From Alistipes ihumii AP11 (GTDB lineage Bacteria > Bacteroidota > Bacteroidia > Bacteroidales > Rikenellaceae): DNA of 64,000 bases. The DNA lies in the NCBI RefSeq assembly GCF_025144665.1, contig NZ_CP102294.1, positions 1,116,001-1,180,000 on the forward strand. The letters are read 5' to 3'. Below the pieces are notes generated by a model. The model was not told where the DNA came from. It worked only from the letters and a program-made list of their open reading frames with translations, and made no database searches. Positions 27,429 to 37,043 of the stretch are shown in pieces. Made by a program: the position numbers and the translations under genes. How positions within the stretch are numbered: position 1 is the stretch's first letter; the number at the start of each line of letters is the position of its first letter.

Positions 27429-28427
27429 ATGGCATCGTCCAACTTCGTAGACTACGTGAAAATATTCGGCCGCTCGGGCAAGGGCGGCGCCGGCTCGCGC
27501 CATTTCCGCCGGGAGAAGTTCGTCGAGTTCGGCGGTCCCGACGGGGGCGACGGGGGCAACGGAGGCAGCATCGTCCTACGCGGCAACAGCCAATACTGGA
27601 CGCTGATACACCTCAAGTACCAGCGCCACATCTTCGCCGGCGACGGAGAAAGCGGCAGCGGCGCGCGCAGCACGGGCAAGAACGGCGCCGACGTGGTGAT
27701 CGACGTCCCGCTCGGAACGATCGCGCGCGACGCCGAGACCGGAGAGATCGTCTGCGAAGTGACCGAGCAGGGACAGCGGGCCGTACTGCTCAAGGGCGGA
27801 CGGGGCGGTCTGGGCAACTGGCACTTCAAGACGGCGACCAATCAGGCGCCGCGCTACGCCCAGCCCGGCGAAGACTGCACCGAAGGCTGGTTCATTCTGG
27901 AACTGAAGCTGTTGGCCGACGTCGGACTGGTCGGTTTCCCGAACGCAGGCAAATCGACGCTGCTGGCGGCCCTGTCGGCCGCCAAGCCGAAAATAGCGAA
28001 CTACGCCTTTACGACGCTCGAACCCAACCTGGGTATCGTCGAATACCGCGACCACCGATCGTTCGTCATGGCCGACATTCCCGGAATCATCGAAGGGGCT
28101 CACACGGGCAAGGGACTCGGCACCCGCTTTCTGAGACATATCGAGCGCAACTCGATTCTGCTGTTCATGATTCCGGCCGACTCGAAAGACGTGCGCGAGG
28201 AGTACCGCATCCTGCTCGGCGAACTGGAACAGTACAATCCCGAGCTGCTCGACAAGCAGCGTCTGCTGGCCGTCACCAAGAGCGATCTGCTCGACGAAGA
28301 GCTGACCGAGGCAATCCGCTCCGAACTGCCGGACGTTCCGTCCGTTTTCATCTCGGCCGTCAGCGGATACAATCTCCAGACGCTGAAAGACATGCTGTGG
28401 GAAGCCCTCCAAAAGGAGAACGCCTGA
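27429..28427 (+). CDS. obgE: GTPase Obg/CgtA
   Basis: 332 residues from the ATG at 27429. The N-terminal Obg fold is glycine-rich ([19 protein letters not shown]-type [16 protein letters not shown]) at about 1-158. The G domain has G1 GFPNAGKS (169-176), G3 DIPG and G4 TKSD. The C-terminal Obg extension found in some phyla is absent, as usual in Bacteroidota. Obg associates with the 50S subunit and controls ribosome assembly and stringent responses. The upstream open extension is not used. A short GC hairpin about 28475-28492 follows the stop but lacks a T-tract. Confidence 0.97.
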   Translation: MASSNFVDYVKIFGRSGKGGAGSRHFRREKFVEFGGPDGGDGGNGGSIVLRGNSQYWTLIHLKYQRHIFAGDGESGSGARSTGKNGADVVIDVPLGTIARDAETGEIVCEVTEQGQRAVLLKGGRGGLGNWHFKTATNQAPRYAQPGEDCTEGWFILELKLLADVGLVGFPNAGKSTLLAALSAAKPKIANYAFTTLEPNLGIVEYRDHRSFVMADIPGIIEGAHTGKGLGTRFLRHIERNSILLFMIPADSKDVREEYRILLGELEQYNPELLDKQRLLAVTKSDLLDEELTEAIRSELPDVPSVFISAVSGYNLQTLKDMLWEALQKENA

Positions 28428-28604
28428 GCGGGATCGATCCTCCGACCGCTCCGCCGAACGTACCCGTTCAGACTGCGGGCACTCTTGCCCGCCGCAGAAA
28501 ATCTCACGGCCTCTCGCACGATACCTCGGCCATCGCTTGCCGGCTTCGGCGGGGAAGCTCGCACCGGTCCCTCGCAAACCCGTTCCGAAACGGACTCCTC
28601 GTCG

Positions 28605-29429
28605 TCACGGAGCGACACGACCGGCTTCGGACCGGAAAACCGGCACGAACCTCGGCGAATCCATGACGACGTTCCGGTCCGTATAGACTTTCAGTTGATA
28701 AGTCCGATTGAACCGGCTCAGAATACCCTCGACGTAGCCGCTGCCGGCAGGCAGCAGCCGATACGCGAAATCGGCCCGGCAGGACGTTCGCACGACGAGC
28801 GTGTCGCCCCGGCAGTCGACCAGATGCCTGTTCGTGTCGGCGTCCGGATCGCACCACGCGAGCGAAAGCTCCTCGTCGACGAACTGCACGCGCTCGAAAG
28901 CGACTAACGAGCCGAGACGCCGGTCGTCGAGCCCGGCAAAAGTCGCCGTATCGGGCAACGCCTCTCCGGGTTCGCCGTAAGGTTTCAGATAATAGGTTCG
29001 GTCGTCCCGAGCGATGAACCCGTTCGGATAGGCCAGATCGTCCGAGGTCGCACCGAGCGACACCTCTCCGGCATAGTCGCCCAGCACCAGCCCCTGACAT
29101 CGGACCCGCAGCGGCTGCCCGACCGGGAAATCGAGAAACAACTCGTCGCCCGAAACCTTGATCTGAATCCCTCCCGTCGAGTCCCGAACCCACAGGGCGT
29201 TCCGGAAGCTCCCGAAGCGGTCGTTGGCCGTCACGACGACGTCCAGCTGCCAATCGTCTTTCACTTCCGAAGGATATCCCCGATATTCGGAAAGCAGCCG
29301 GGCAACGCTCACCCCGGTCGTCCCGGGCGGGACAGGCAACGGCCCGTCGTCCGCCACGAACGCATGCTTCTCCACGCAACCGGCCAGCGCCAGCGCCGCC
29401 AGACTCCACTCAATCGCTCTGTATGTCAT
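28605..29429 (-). CDS. DUF5689 domain lipoprotein (second of two)
   Basis: 274 residues. Signal with lipobox LALAGC (Cys18). The body is beta-rich (about 35-270), with DUF5689/OB-fold-like traits: DDWQLDVVVTANDRFGSFRNALWVRDSTGGIQI is the typical opening strand-loop-strand with VRD, and a second half begins RRLGSLVAFERVQFVDEEL. It overlaps the stop of the upstream DUF5689 gene by 20 bp, so the two are translated from one message behind the receptor gene. By family, DUF5689 proteins resemble OB-fold nucleic-acid binding modules; the ligand is not known. It likely sits on the outer membrane as a partner of the receptor. Confidence 0.85.
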   Translation of the reverse strand: MTYRAIEWSLAALALAGCVEKHAFVADDGPLPVPPGTTGVSVARLLSEYRGYPSEVKDDWQLDVVVTANDRFGSFRNALWVRDSTGGIQIKVSGDELFLDFPVGQPLRVRCQGLVLGDYAGEVSLGATSDDLAYPNGFIARDDRTYYLKPYGEPGEALPDTATFAGLDDRRLGSLVAFERVQFVDEELSLAWCDPDADTNRHLVDCRGDTLVVRTSCRADFAYRLLPAGSGYVEGILSRFNRTYQLKVYTDRNVVMDSPRFVPVFRSEAGRVAP

Positions 29430-30246
29430 ACCGATCCCTCATTTTGAGTTCGTAAACTATCTTGCCGCCGACCTTGCCCCGAAGCAGAATACCGGTCAGT
29501 TCCAGCCGCCCGCGCGGAACGGTATCGCCGGCGAACGAGGCGTAGCCGCTCGTCGAGACATAAAGCGAATCGCCCCCGTCCGTAAAGAACTTCAACAGGG
29601 CCGTCCGGGGCGTTCCGTCCGCCGACAGACGCGCCGGCACGGCCCAAGTCGTATCGCGCACCGGTTCCATGCGCAAACCGGCCACCCGGACAAGCGATCC
29701 GAGCTTCGCCTCGGCGAACCGGCTCGGAGCGAGCGGCATCGGTGCGGGATCGATCGTCCGGCCGGTACGAACGACATGCCTTGCGACAACGACCCGGCTC
29801 TCCATATCCAGCACAGGCTCGTAATCCGTCCCCCGCAACCCGATGCGGAGCAGGCCGTCGTCGAGCGCCGCCGACAGTCCGTCCAAGCGCAGCGCGACCT
29901 GTTCCCCGAGGCCGTACATATTGTGCAGGTCGTACAGTCCGGCCCGCACCTCGAGCGCTCCGGTCCGATCCTCGACGAAAAAGCTGCGGTAAAAATTGTT
30001 CGCCCGGTCGGAGGTTGTCACATAGCCGGTCAGCACGGCCCCGCTTCCCTCGATACGTATCGGACCGTCGGCGCAGAGCGAGCGGAGCGACGAGACCGTC
30101 ATGTTCGGAAGCGGCGCGGCGGGCCGCCCGTCTCCCGGCGGCCCGAACTCGTTGTAACCGCACGCCCCGAGCAGGGCGGCTCCGAAGACGGGAAGCGCTT
30201 TCGGAAGTATCCGTCGCGCAGGCTCCGAAAATTCGGACCGCCGCAC
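29410..30246 (-). CDS. DUF5689 domain lipoprotein (first of two)
   Basis: 278 residues if a GTG at 30246 is the start; this places a basic n-region and lipobox LLGAC (Cys 28) correctly. An ATG at 30918 overlaps the receptor stop (TGATG) and is in frame, but the 224 codons between read as arginine-rich nonsense, so it is rejected with some doubt. The OB-like core shows VLTGYVTTSDRANNFYRSFF and VEDRTGALEVRA, then the second half SLVRVAGLRMEPVRD. It is about as long as its downstream partner, with the same two-half plan. Operon: receptor, this gene, second DUF5689 gene. Confidence 0.78.
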   Translation of the reverse strand: MRRSEFSEPARRILPKALPVFGAALLGACGYNEFGPPGDGRPAAPLPNMTVSSLRSLCADGPIRIEGSGAVLTGYVTTSDRANNFYRSFFVEDRTGALEVRAGLYDLHNMYGLGEQVALRLDGLSAALDDGLLRIGLRGTDYEPVLDMESRVVVARHVVRTGRTIDPAPMPLAPSRFAEAKLGSLVRVAGLRMEPVRDTTWAVPARLSADGTPRTALLKFFTDGGDSLYVSTSGYASFAGDTVPRGRLELTGILLRGKVGGKIVYELKMRDRYDIQSD

Positions 30247-30917
30247 GCGCCAGAAAACCCGGCCGACGAACGCGTCGAGGCGGCAGAACACGGACAGCGG
30301 CTCCTGCGCACGGACCGTTCTTACCGATACCCGGACCGAGGGAGAAGAAGACCGCCCCGTCGCGAGCCGCACGGACCCGCACTGCCCGGCATACAGGACA
30401 GGCGACACGAAACCGACCGCCCGGCCACGGAGAGCGCGTTCTGCGACATCGGCCCGGCTCCCCGTCCCCGGCATATCCGCTTCCTGAGGTAGAAAACAGT
30501 CGGCACGACAACAGGAAATCGGCGGCAACGGCCCTGCGAAGCAAAAACTTCGGGCCGCCGGAGGCAAGACGGAGAACGATATACCCGGATTGCGAGCTTT
30601 TCTTCGTTCCGGAAACGGCGACGGTCGATCGCACAATACCGTCGGAACCCGTTTTACGCAGGTCATTTTGCGGACAATCGGCCGTTCCGGCAACGGAGAC
30701 GAGTTTTTCCCGCTCCCCCGGAGCCGGCCGGAATGTCGCACAGGTTTCCCATCGCCCGAAAGCTCCGGAGAAACGAGGCAACCGGGAATCGCTCCCGCCG
30801 CAGGAAACCGGCTCGCGGACCCGCAGGACGGGAGATCGCGACCCGCCGGCCCCCTCTCCCCGGCACAGCGGGACGACAGCCGGACAAAACGAAGAAACCA
30901 ACCGAACAAGAATCTCA
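30247..30917. other. Long spacer inside the receptor operon
   Basis: About 670 bp between the receptor stop and the likely start of the first DUF5689 gene. The frame joined to the receptor stop is open throughout but shows no domain, signal or natural composition. No promoter box was found. It could be degraded sequence or a long untranslated leader. Confidence 0.45.
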
Positions 30918-33392
30918 TCAGAAACGGAAATTAAGGGTCAGATAACAGGTGCGGCCATAAGCGTACAGATATTTCGATCCGAAAGGCTCGACTCCCGCGC
31001 CCGCACCCGAGCCGATCTTGCGCAGGCGCATCGACTCGTAGCCGCTGTGAACGATCCGGCGGTCATCGAAAAGGTTGTCCACCGATCCGCTCAGCGACAG
31101 ATAGCGGGCCCCGAGACGGAACGTCTTGCTGGCGAACAGTCCGACCGTCGCGGCCCCGGGAAAACGCTCCTGCCCCGTCAGCGTCCCGACCGCCTCGGGC
31201 GAGGCCGCCCGGTCCCACACGCGCCGCATCCGGTACAGCGGGCTCGGCGACACGTAATGCTCTCCCGCATAAGCCGCCGAGGCGGAAAGAGTCCACATCC
31301 CCGCACCCTCGTAGCGCAGCTCGGCCGCAGCCACGCGACGCGGCGAACCGCCCAAATCGAGCCCCCGGAGCAGCGTGCGCGAGCGATCCGAGATTACGTG
31401 CCCATCCTTGTCGGAGCGGATCACAACGACCGGATCGCTGCGATAAACGGCTCGCGACTCGGCCGCCGCCACACGGAGCGCCAGCCGCGAAGCGAGCCGG
31501 AACTCGGCGCCGAGTTCCGCCCCGGCGTAAAGCCGTCCGATCTCAGATAGCATCATATCCGAGTAAACCGAGGCCAGATCGTCGTAATAGCGCCTGACCT
31601 GCGTCCCGTCCGAGCACAACGTTCCGTACAGGCTCAGCGTCAGCGACACGCTCCCTGCGTCGAGCCGGTAGCCGAGTTCGCCGCTCAGGAAACGTTCCTG
31701 ACCGACCCCGGGAACCGTCTCGTTGCGATAGCGGGGCGACACGAACGCGTCGCCGGCCAGCGGCGCCCGCCGGCCGCAGGCCAGATCGAGCGCCAGACCA
31801 TGCCGGGGCGAAAAACGGTATCCGACGCCCGCCTTGACCGTCCAGTCGGTGAAGCGCAACGGCTCGGAGCGGCCGAACGAAGCCCGCCCGGCATACAGCT
31901 CCTTTTCATAGCGCCCGTTGCGCGAGAATCCGATCCGGGCCGCCTGCAAACCGGCGTATCCGCTCCAGCGGGGCCGGTTACGGCGGCGCAGCCGTACGAG
32001 CAGCCAGCACTCCAAGCGCATGTAATCGAGATCGTAAAAATAGCCGTAAGCCTCGCCTTCGGCGACCCGGCGGCCGGGACGACGCAGATCGTTTTGCAAA
32101 CGGTCGCCGAAATAGCGGTCGTCGATCAGATAGGGATCGATGTCGGTCAGATAGGCCGCGCCGAGCAGATCGTCGAGCCGGCGAAAGCAGGTCGTCCGGC
32201 CCGCATGCCCCCGCAGTCCGCCCGTCAGGCTCACCCATGTCGACGGATCGTAAGCAAAACTGGACACGAGCTGCACGCTCTTGCGGCGGCTGACGTCGCT
32301 GGCCACGACATAGGCGGCCGACGAATCGCCCCGCAGGTCATTGGCCCGATAAAGTTCCTCCCAATCGATCTGCGTCACGAGCGGATCTCCGCCGGTCCAT
32401 GCCTCGCGCACCGTTTCGGCCGCTTCCGGATTGTCGAGGAAGCCGGGGAGATAGCGGTAATAATCCGGCTGCGGACTGGAAGCGTCGTACCAGTCGGACG
32501 AGCTGAGCGACGAATGTCCCCACGCGCCGGCGAGCGTCGTCGTCAGCCGCCAGGGCGAGTCCGGCGGATCGAACCGCCATGTGAGCAGAGCCAGCGGACA
32601 ACGGTCGACGCTCACGCGCGAGGAGCGCGTCCGACCGCGCTGTACGCCCCATGCCGGGTTGTAAAGCGGATCGCCCGTCAGCGAGAAGGCCTCGGCTACC
32701 GTCGCACTGCGAAGCCCCCGCTCGGAAGGAGCCTCGACGAACGACGCCGTCAGCGAATGACGCTCGCCCCAACGTTTGGCGACCGCCGCATAGACGGTCC
32801 AATCGTCGGAATAGACGCCCCGGATGCGGGCGTCGTGTCCCCAACGGCGCGACACGGCCGTAGAAACGGCCCAGCCTCCGCGCATGAGCCCGGTGCTTCC
32901 GCCGACACGCAGGCCGTAGCGAAACCTGCGTTCGGCAAACATCCACCCGAAGCGCCCGCCCCGCACGTCGGCCGCAGGATCGGCCTCGAACTCGCCGAGT
33001 CCCGCTTCGGCGCCGAGTGCGAAAGTACCGGGAAGCACGCCGCCCCACACCGAGCCGGACACGCGCGCCTCCCGGAGAGCCGTCATCGCGCCCCAACGCA
33101 CCGCCCCCGTCGCAGGATCGGCCAGATCGACCCCGGCAAGCAGAAAGCGACTGCGGCTACGGTCGTAACCGCGCGGTGCATAGCGTACGAAAGAAAAACG
33201 GAAACGGGACAAGGCCTCCCATGAATCGTCGTATGCGGCCAATAGTCCGCTGAGCAAGGCATCGGTCTCTTCGACGCTCCACTCGCGCAACGCGTCGGGC
33301 GCCGGTCCCGAATCGTCGGCCGAGGCGCCGCCCTGACCGCGAAGGCCGGCCGTCGCGGCCAGCAGCGCGACAAGCGACAGGATCGTTTTCAT
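30918..33392 (-). CDS. TonB-dependent receptor-like outer-membrane beta-barrel protein
   Basis: 824 residues from the ATG at 33392. Signal peptide about 1-20 (ends GLRGQ). Alternating strands rich in aromatic residues run from about 150 to the end, and the C-terminus TCYLTLNFRF is the terminal barrel strand ending in Phe. FRFSFVRYAPRGYDRSRSRFLLAGVDL and ARVSGSVWGGVLPG near the N-terminus recall a plug domain; no carboxypeptidase-like prefix is present, so it is not a standard SusC. Partner lipoproteins of the DUF5689 type follow. It has a near-consensus promoter at 33540-33569. Likely imports an unidentified ligand, possibly nucleic-acid derived. Confidence 0.85.
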   Translation of the reverse strand: MKTILSLVALLAATAGLRGQGGASADDSGPAPDALREWSVEETDALLSGLLAAYDDSWEALSRFRFSFVRYAPRGYDRSRSRFLLAGVDLADPATGAVRWGAMTALREARVSGSVWGGVLPGTFALGAEAGLGEFEADPAADVRGGRFGWMFAERRFRYGLRVGGSTGLMRGGWAVSTAVSRRWGHDARIRGVYSDDWTVYAAVAKRWGERHSLTASFVEAPSERGLRSATVAEAFSLTGDPLYNPAWGVQRGRTRSSRVSVDRCPLALLTWRFDPPDSPWRLTTTLAGAWGHSSLSSSDWYDASSPQPDYYRYLPGFLDNPEAAETVREAWTGGDPLVTQIDWEELYRANDLRGDSSAAYVVASDVSRRKSVQLVSSFAYDPSTWVSLTGGLRGHAGRTTCFRRLDDLLGAAYLTDIDPYLIDDRYFGDRLQNDLRRPGRRVAEGEAYGYFYDLDYMRLECWLLVRLRRRNRPRWSGYAGLQAARIGFSRNGRYEKELYAGRASFGRSEPLRFTDWTVKAGVGYRFSPRHGLALDLACGRRAPLAGDAFVSPRYRNETVPGVGQERFLSGELGYRLDAGSVSLTLSLYGTLCSDGTQVRRYYDDLASVYSDMMLSEIGRLYAGAELGAEFRLASRLALRVAAAESRAVYRSDPVVVIRSDKDGHVISDRSRTLLRGLDLGGSPRRVAAAELRYEGAGMWTLSASAAYAGEHYVSPSPLYRMRRVWDRAASPEAVGTLTGQERFPGAATVGLFASKTFRLGARYLSLSGSVDNLFDDRRIVHSGYESMRLRKIGSGAGAGVEPFGSKYLYAYGRTCYLTLNFRF

Positions 33393-33539
33393 TTGTCGGG
33401 TGATTCGTGATCGGGAACGCTCCCTGCCCGGACGGAAACCCGCCGGCCTGCGCCCGTATTCCGCACCGGATGTCCGGCGTATGCCGGACGCGGACCCGGC
33501 TTTCCCCGCAACAAGCAAACGCTCCTTTTTCGTTTTGTA

Positions 33540-33569
33540 CAAATATAGCAAAAACAGGCTAACAAGCAA
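33540..33569 (-). promoter_or_regulatory. Promoter of the receptor operon
   Basis: Minus strand: TTG (33569-33567), 19 bp, TATATTTG (33547-33540), matching the Bacteroidota consensus. It lies about 150 bp before the receptor ATG. Confidence 0.75.
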
Positions 33570-34021
33570 GAAATCAACGTAAAAATCCCATCCCCGATTA
33601 CGTCGCCGACCGAGACCGGAATGTCGGTTTTCCGGAGACCGCGCATCCGAAAACCGCAACAATTCTACCCGCGACGACGAACGGGCATAAAATTCGTCCG
33701 AAGAATCGCCTTTTGATTCGCAAGAAAAATCACTGAAAATATTACGAAATATCACCCGACAAGGTCGATTTATTTCTAAAAGTATCGAACGGACCTTCCG
33801 GACCTACGATACGTTCCGACCGAAATACGCACATCGGCCGTCCGTTACAATTTTTTAATTATCTTTGCATGTAGAATCAACGCACCGTGCGATTCCGATT
33901 CAATTCGGTCAAATCGGATTCACCCAGGAGTTCCGGTCGTTGAGAAAAATTCATGTATCGAACATAAAGTCGAAATCCGAGGTCTGTTATTTCCTTATCA
34001 TTATCTTAAATAACATTTTCT
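33570..34021. other. Upstream region of the tandem lipoproteins, with a -7 box
   Basis: TATCTTTG at 33860-33867 on the plus strand fits TAnnTTTG and would give a leader of about 150 nt before the BACON lipoprotein. No gene recognised. Confidence 0.45.
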
Positions 34022-35224
34022 ATGAAAAAACTGTTCTATTTCGCATGCGCCAGCCTGCTGGCTCTGGGCACCGTCTCGTGCGACGACGACGATGAAGCGC
34101 CGGTACGCTCGCTGAGCGCCACTCCGGGAACCCTGACTTTCACGGCGACTCCCGACACCCCCAAGACGATCGATGTCAAGGCCGAGAACGTCAGCTGGAA
34201 AGCGACGACCGAGGCGGGCTGGCTGACTCTCAAAAACGCGGAAGGCACGGCCGACGGCACGATCACGGTCGAAGCACAGAGCAATACGACGACCGACCCG
34301 CAGAACGCCACGATCGTCATCAAGGCCGAGGGAGTCGACGACGTAACGATCACCGTTACCCAGGATGCCGGCGAGCCCGCGATTACCGAACCGGCCATTA
34401 TCTGGGACAGAAGCTCGCGCTCGCGGATGAATCTCCAAGGCGACGTGAAAACGGTATCCGTTTTCGGCAACCATCTGGACGACACGTTCATCTACAACCT
34501 GACATTCGACGATAACGGCATGCTCTCGTCCTACGACAGAATGAACGGCTCGAAGACGGTCCACTTCACGCTCACCTACGACGGAGAGAACCGCCTGACG
34601 AAGATCGCGACGGACGAGTTCGCCATCGATTTGGGCTACGCCGATCACGGGAAATACGTCAGCACGGACAACATATTCACCAACCTCAGCTATAATATGT
34701 TCATCACGGATTTCAGCGTATGGCTGCCCCGTTTCATCAAAAACCTGTCGAGTATCACGGCTGCGGATGCCGGATACAGCACCTCGATCGCCATCAACGT
34801 ATCGGGCGATCAGGGCAATATCGTCTATGACGGGAACGAGGGAAGCGCCACGCCCATCGCTTTCTCCGGCGAGTTCATGTCGGAATATCAGGGCGCAGGC
34901 GACTATGCCACCACGGAAACCTTCACCGTCAACCCGGAAAACGGGAATCTTTTGGTCCACCATATCACAGATTTCTTCGGCCCTATGGACCGTAAATACA
35001 ACGACGACCGGATCAACTCAATTTCGGAGCTGAGCGGAGGCAACATCCAGCAGAAAGCCGTCTACAACGAAAATCTGGATATGACGAGAGTCGAAGACAT
35101 AGACGACGCAAGCAAGAATTTCGACATCGCATACGAATACGACGAGCACCAGAACTGGATCAAGGCCACCTATTCCGGCGGCTCGCACAACGGCGAGGTG
35201 CTCGACAGAACCGTCACCTACTAA
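34022..35224 (+). CDS. BACON-domain lipoprotein
   Basis: 400 residues. Lipoprotein signal MKKLFYFACASLLALGTVSC (Cys20) followed by an acidic run (DDDDE), a feature linked to surface export in Bacteroidota. A BACON-type domain (about 30-115: LTFTATPDTPKTIDVKAEN, SWKATTEAGWLTL, ITVTQDAGEP) is often involved in binding mucin or glycans. A C-terminal region (about 125-400) is shared with the next gene: ITSYDRMNG-like opening, YADHGKYVSTDNIF, WLPRFIKNLSS, ETFTVNPENGNLL, DEHQNWIKATY. It resembles repeated Asn/Tyr-rich beta sheets. The role is unknown; surface adhesion or ligand binding is possible. Confidence 0.85.
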   Translation: MKKLFYFACASLLALGTVSCDDDDEAPVRSLSATPGTLTFTATPDTPKTIDVKAENVSWKATTEAGWLTLKNAEGTADGTITVEAQSNTTTDPQNATIVIKAEGVDDVTITVTQDAGEPAITEPAIIWDRSSRSRMNLQGDVKTVSVFGNHLDDTFIYNLTFDDNGMLSSYDRMNGSKTVHFTLTYDGENRLTKIATDEFAIDLGYADHGKYVSTDNIFTNLSYNMFITDFSVWLPRFIKNLSSITAADAGYSTSIAINVSGDQGNIVYDGNEGSATPIAFSGEFMSEYQGAGDYATTETFTVNPENGNLLVHHITDFFGPMDRKYNDDRINSISELSGGNIQQKAVYNENLDMTRVEDIDDASKNFDIAYEYDEHQNWIKATYSGGSHNGEVLDRTVTY

Positions 35225-35249
35225 TCCTTTTCGCAGGAAATACTCAGCC

Positions 35250-35280
35250 GCCCTGCATGCGAATGCAGGGCAGCTTTATT
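35250..35280 (+). terminator. Terminator between the tandem lipoprotein genes
   Basis: GCCCTGCAT-GCGA-ATGCAGGGC, a 9-bp perfect stem, then AGCTTTATTT. Confidence 0.85.
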
Positions 35281-35331
35281 TAACCGGACGACGCATTCGA
35301 AAGAATGCGCAACCAATTCAATTTTAAACAT

Positions 35332-36393
35332 ATGACGACCATAAAGAAATATTTCGCGCCGGTTCTGGTCCTTTCCGCTGCCCTGCTGCTGCTCTCGTGC
35401 GGCAAGGATGACAACGGAAACGGCGGAGGCAACGGAGGCGGAGAGGGAGGCGATCCCAATCCGCCCGTGCCGACCGAGAAAACGACCGTATGGGACAGCA
35501 ACAGCCTCCATTTCGCCAAGCTGTTCGGCGAGGTGCAGAAAGTGGACACGCTGTTCGACGGCGTCAACACGGCCCTGTTCGACCGCAACGGCTATATTAC
35601 CTCGTACAAGATCAAAGGGTACGACGCCGCGAACAACCCGGTGGAATACGCTTTCCAATGCACGTACAATGCCGACAGCCTCGTTACGTCGATCACGAGC
35701 GACCAAATGACGGTCACGTTCCTGTACGGCGATCACGGCAAGTACATCGAGGTCGAGCAGGATATTTTCGAATACAACCAGCTCGACTACCTGTACGTTT
35801 TCCAGCCCCGGTTCCTGAAAAACCTGACGTCCGTCGTCATCAATGCCCAAGGCCAGCGGCTCGAATTCGGGTTCGAGGTCAGCGGCGACCGGATGACGGT
35901 CAAGGCCCCCGACGGCACGGTCTGGTCCGAGACGACCTATGCAGGCGAGTTTCCCGCGCAGCGGGTGACCGAGTACAGCGGCGAGGAATACAAGACGGAC
36001 GACGAGGGAAACTATGTCAAGGAGGACGGGCAATACGTCAAAGTCAGCTACACGGCCGTAGCGACCGAGACGTTCCAGTTTAACGCCGAGAACGGCAACC
36101 TGCTCTCGTACCAGGACGAGGTGGTCAAAACCTTCGAGGATAACACGACCTCGACGAGCCGGACTCAGAACCTGTATAACGACGACCTGTTCAACACGAT
36201 CGCCCGCGAGGGCAACACGGTCTACACCTACGACGACTTCGGGGAGTATATCCACATCGAGAGCGATATGCTGGTCAGCGACTTCACGATGCAGCGCGAC
36301 GAGCGGAACAACTGGTACGACCGCACGGAAACGACCGTCCTATTCGGCGATACCTTTACTTTCCGCGACCGACGCAACATCAGCTACTATTAG
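35332..36393 (+). CDS. Lipoprotein paralogous to the upstream BACON lipoprotein, lacking BACON
   Basis: 353 residues from the ATG at 35332. Lipobox LLLLSC (Cys 22) followed by an acidic and glycine-rich tether (GKDDNGNGGGNGGGEGG). The body matches the C-terminal region of the neighbour: VWDSNSLHFAKLFGEVQKV, YGDHGKYIEVEQDIFEYNQLDYLYVFQPRFLKNLTS, ETFQFNAENGNLLSY and ERNNWYDRTETT. It therefore arose by tandem duplication with loss of the BACON module (or gain in the other). It has its own strong terminator. Function unknown; predicted outer-membrane surface lipoprotein. Confidence 0.85.
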   Translation: MTTIKKYFAPVLVLSAALLLLSCGKDDNGNGGGNGGGEGGDPNPPVPTEKTTVWDSNSLHFAKLFGEVQKVDTLFDGVNTALFDRNGYITSYKIKGYDAANNPVEYAFQCTYNADSLVTSITSDQMTVTFLYGDHGKYIEVEQDIFEYNQLDYLYVFQPRFLKNLTSVVINAQGQRLEFGFEVSGDRMTVKAPDGTVWSETTYAGEFPAQRVTEYSGEEYKTDDEGNYVKEDGQYVKVSYTAVATETFQFNAENGNLLSYQDEVVKTFEDNTTSTSRTQNLYNDDLFNTIAREGNTVYTYDDFGEYIHIESDMLVSDFTMQRDERNNWYDRTETTVLFGDTFTFRDRRNISYY

Positions 36394-36415
36394 CGGCCGG
36401 CCGCAAAACGACAAA

Positions 36416-36450
36416 TAAAAAAGCGGGACGCGCTGCGTCCCGCTTTTTAT
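36416..36450 (+). terminator. Strong, bidirectional rho-independent terminator
   Basis: AAAAAGCGGGACGC / GCGTCCCGCTTTTT: long perfect stem with A-tract and T-tract on either side, 23 bp after the stop at 36393. Confidence 0.95.
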
Positions 36451-37043
36451 TATTCCGGCATGATCCGCCCGTCTTCGTCAACCGTTCCGATTCGCAACGG
36501 TTCCCGTTTTTCTCGAAAAAAACCGTACATCGGGCACCGTACCCGAAAAAACGCGGACCCTTCGCTCCGATTCGGTCCGCACCGGGCCTCCGGCGATTCT
36601 CTCGCGGCATCCGCCGCAAGCTCGGACATCCCCGCGACTTCCGCCCGCCGGCGTTCCGGCATATCCGACAACCGATTGCATACCTTATCGTACCGGTTTT
36701 CGAGTTCCATATGTTTCCGGTTTCTTCGTATGAAACCGCTCCCGACGGAAGAGACTTTTCATTGGCAGCGGCCCGACCGGATACGCAACCTGCGGGCGCA
36801 AGCCACAGCCAGCAGATACGGAAATTCCGGATGCTAACATACTCGGCACATGGAAGTTACATAATCGTCATCCGACAATCGGGGAAAAGACTTTCACACC
36901 GGCTACTCCACGTTCCCTTCTGCCCTCTATACCGAAAGCGGACGTATCGTCTTGTTGCGTCCCTTTCCGGACATCTCCGAAACCCGTGTTCCAAAGCGAA
37001 CCCCGCTCCAGCCAAACCGCATATTCCGGAGGCTCCGATGTTT
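36451..37043. other. Convergent intergenic region containing repeat copy A
   Basis: No supported gene. The stretch 36714-36870 is the dispersed repeat listed separately; the rest shows nothing recognisable. Confidence 0.5.
36714..36870 (+). repeat. Dispersed repeat, copy A
   Basis: It begins GTTTCCGGTTTCTTCGTATG, almost identical to the start of copy B at 53936, and continues through CCGGATACGCAACC and CCACAGCCAGCAGATACGGA, matching copies B and C. Length about 155 bp. Non-coding. Confidence 0.65.
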
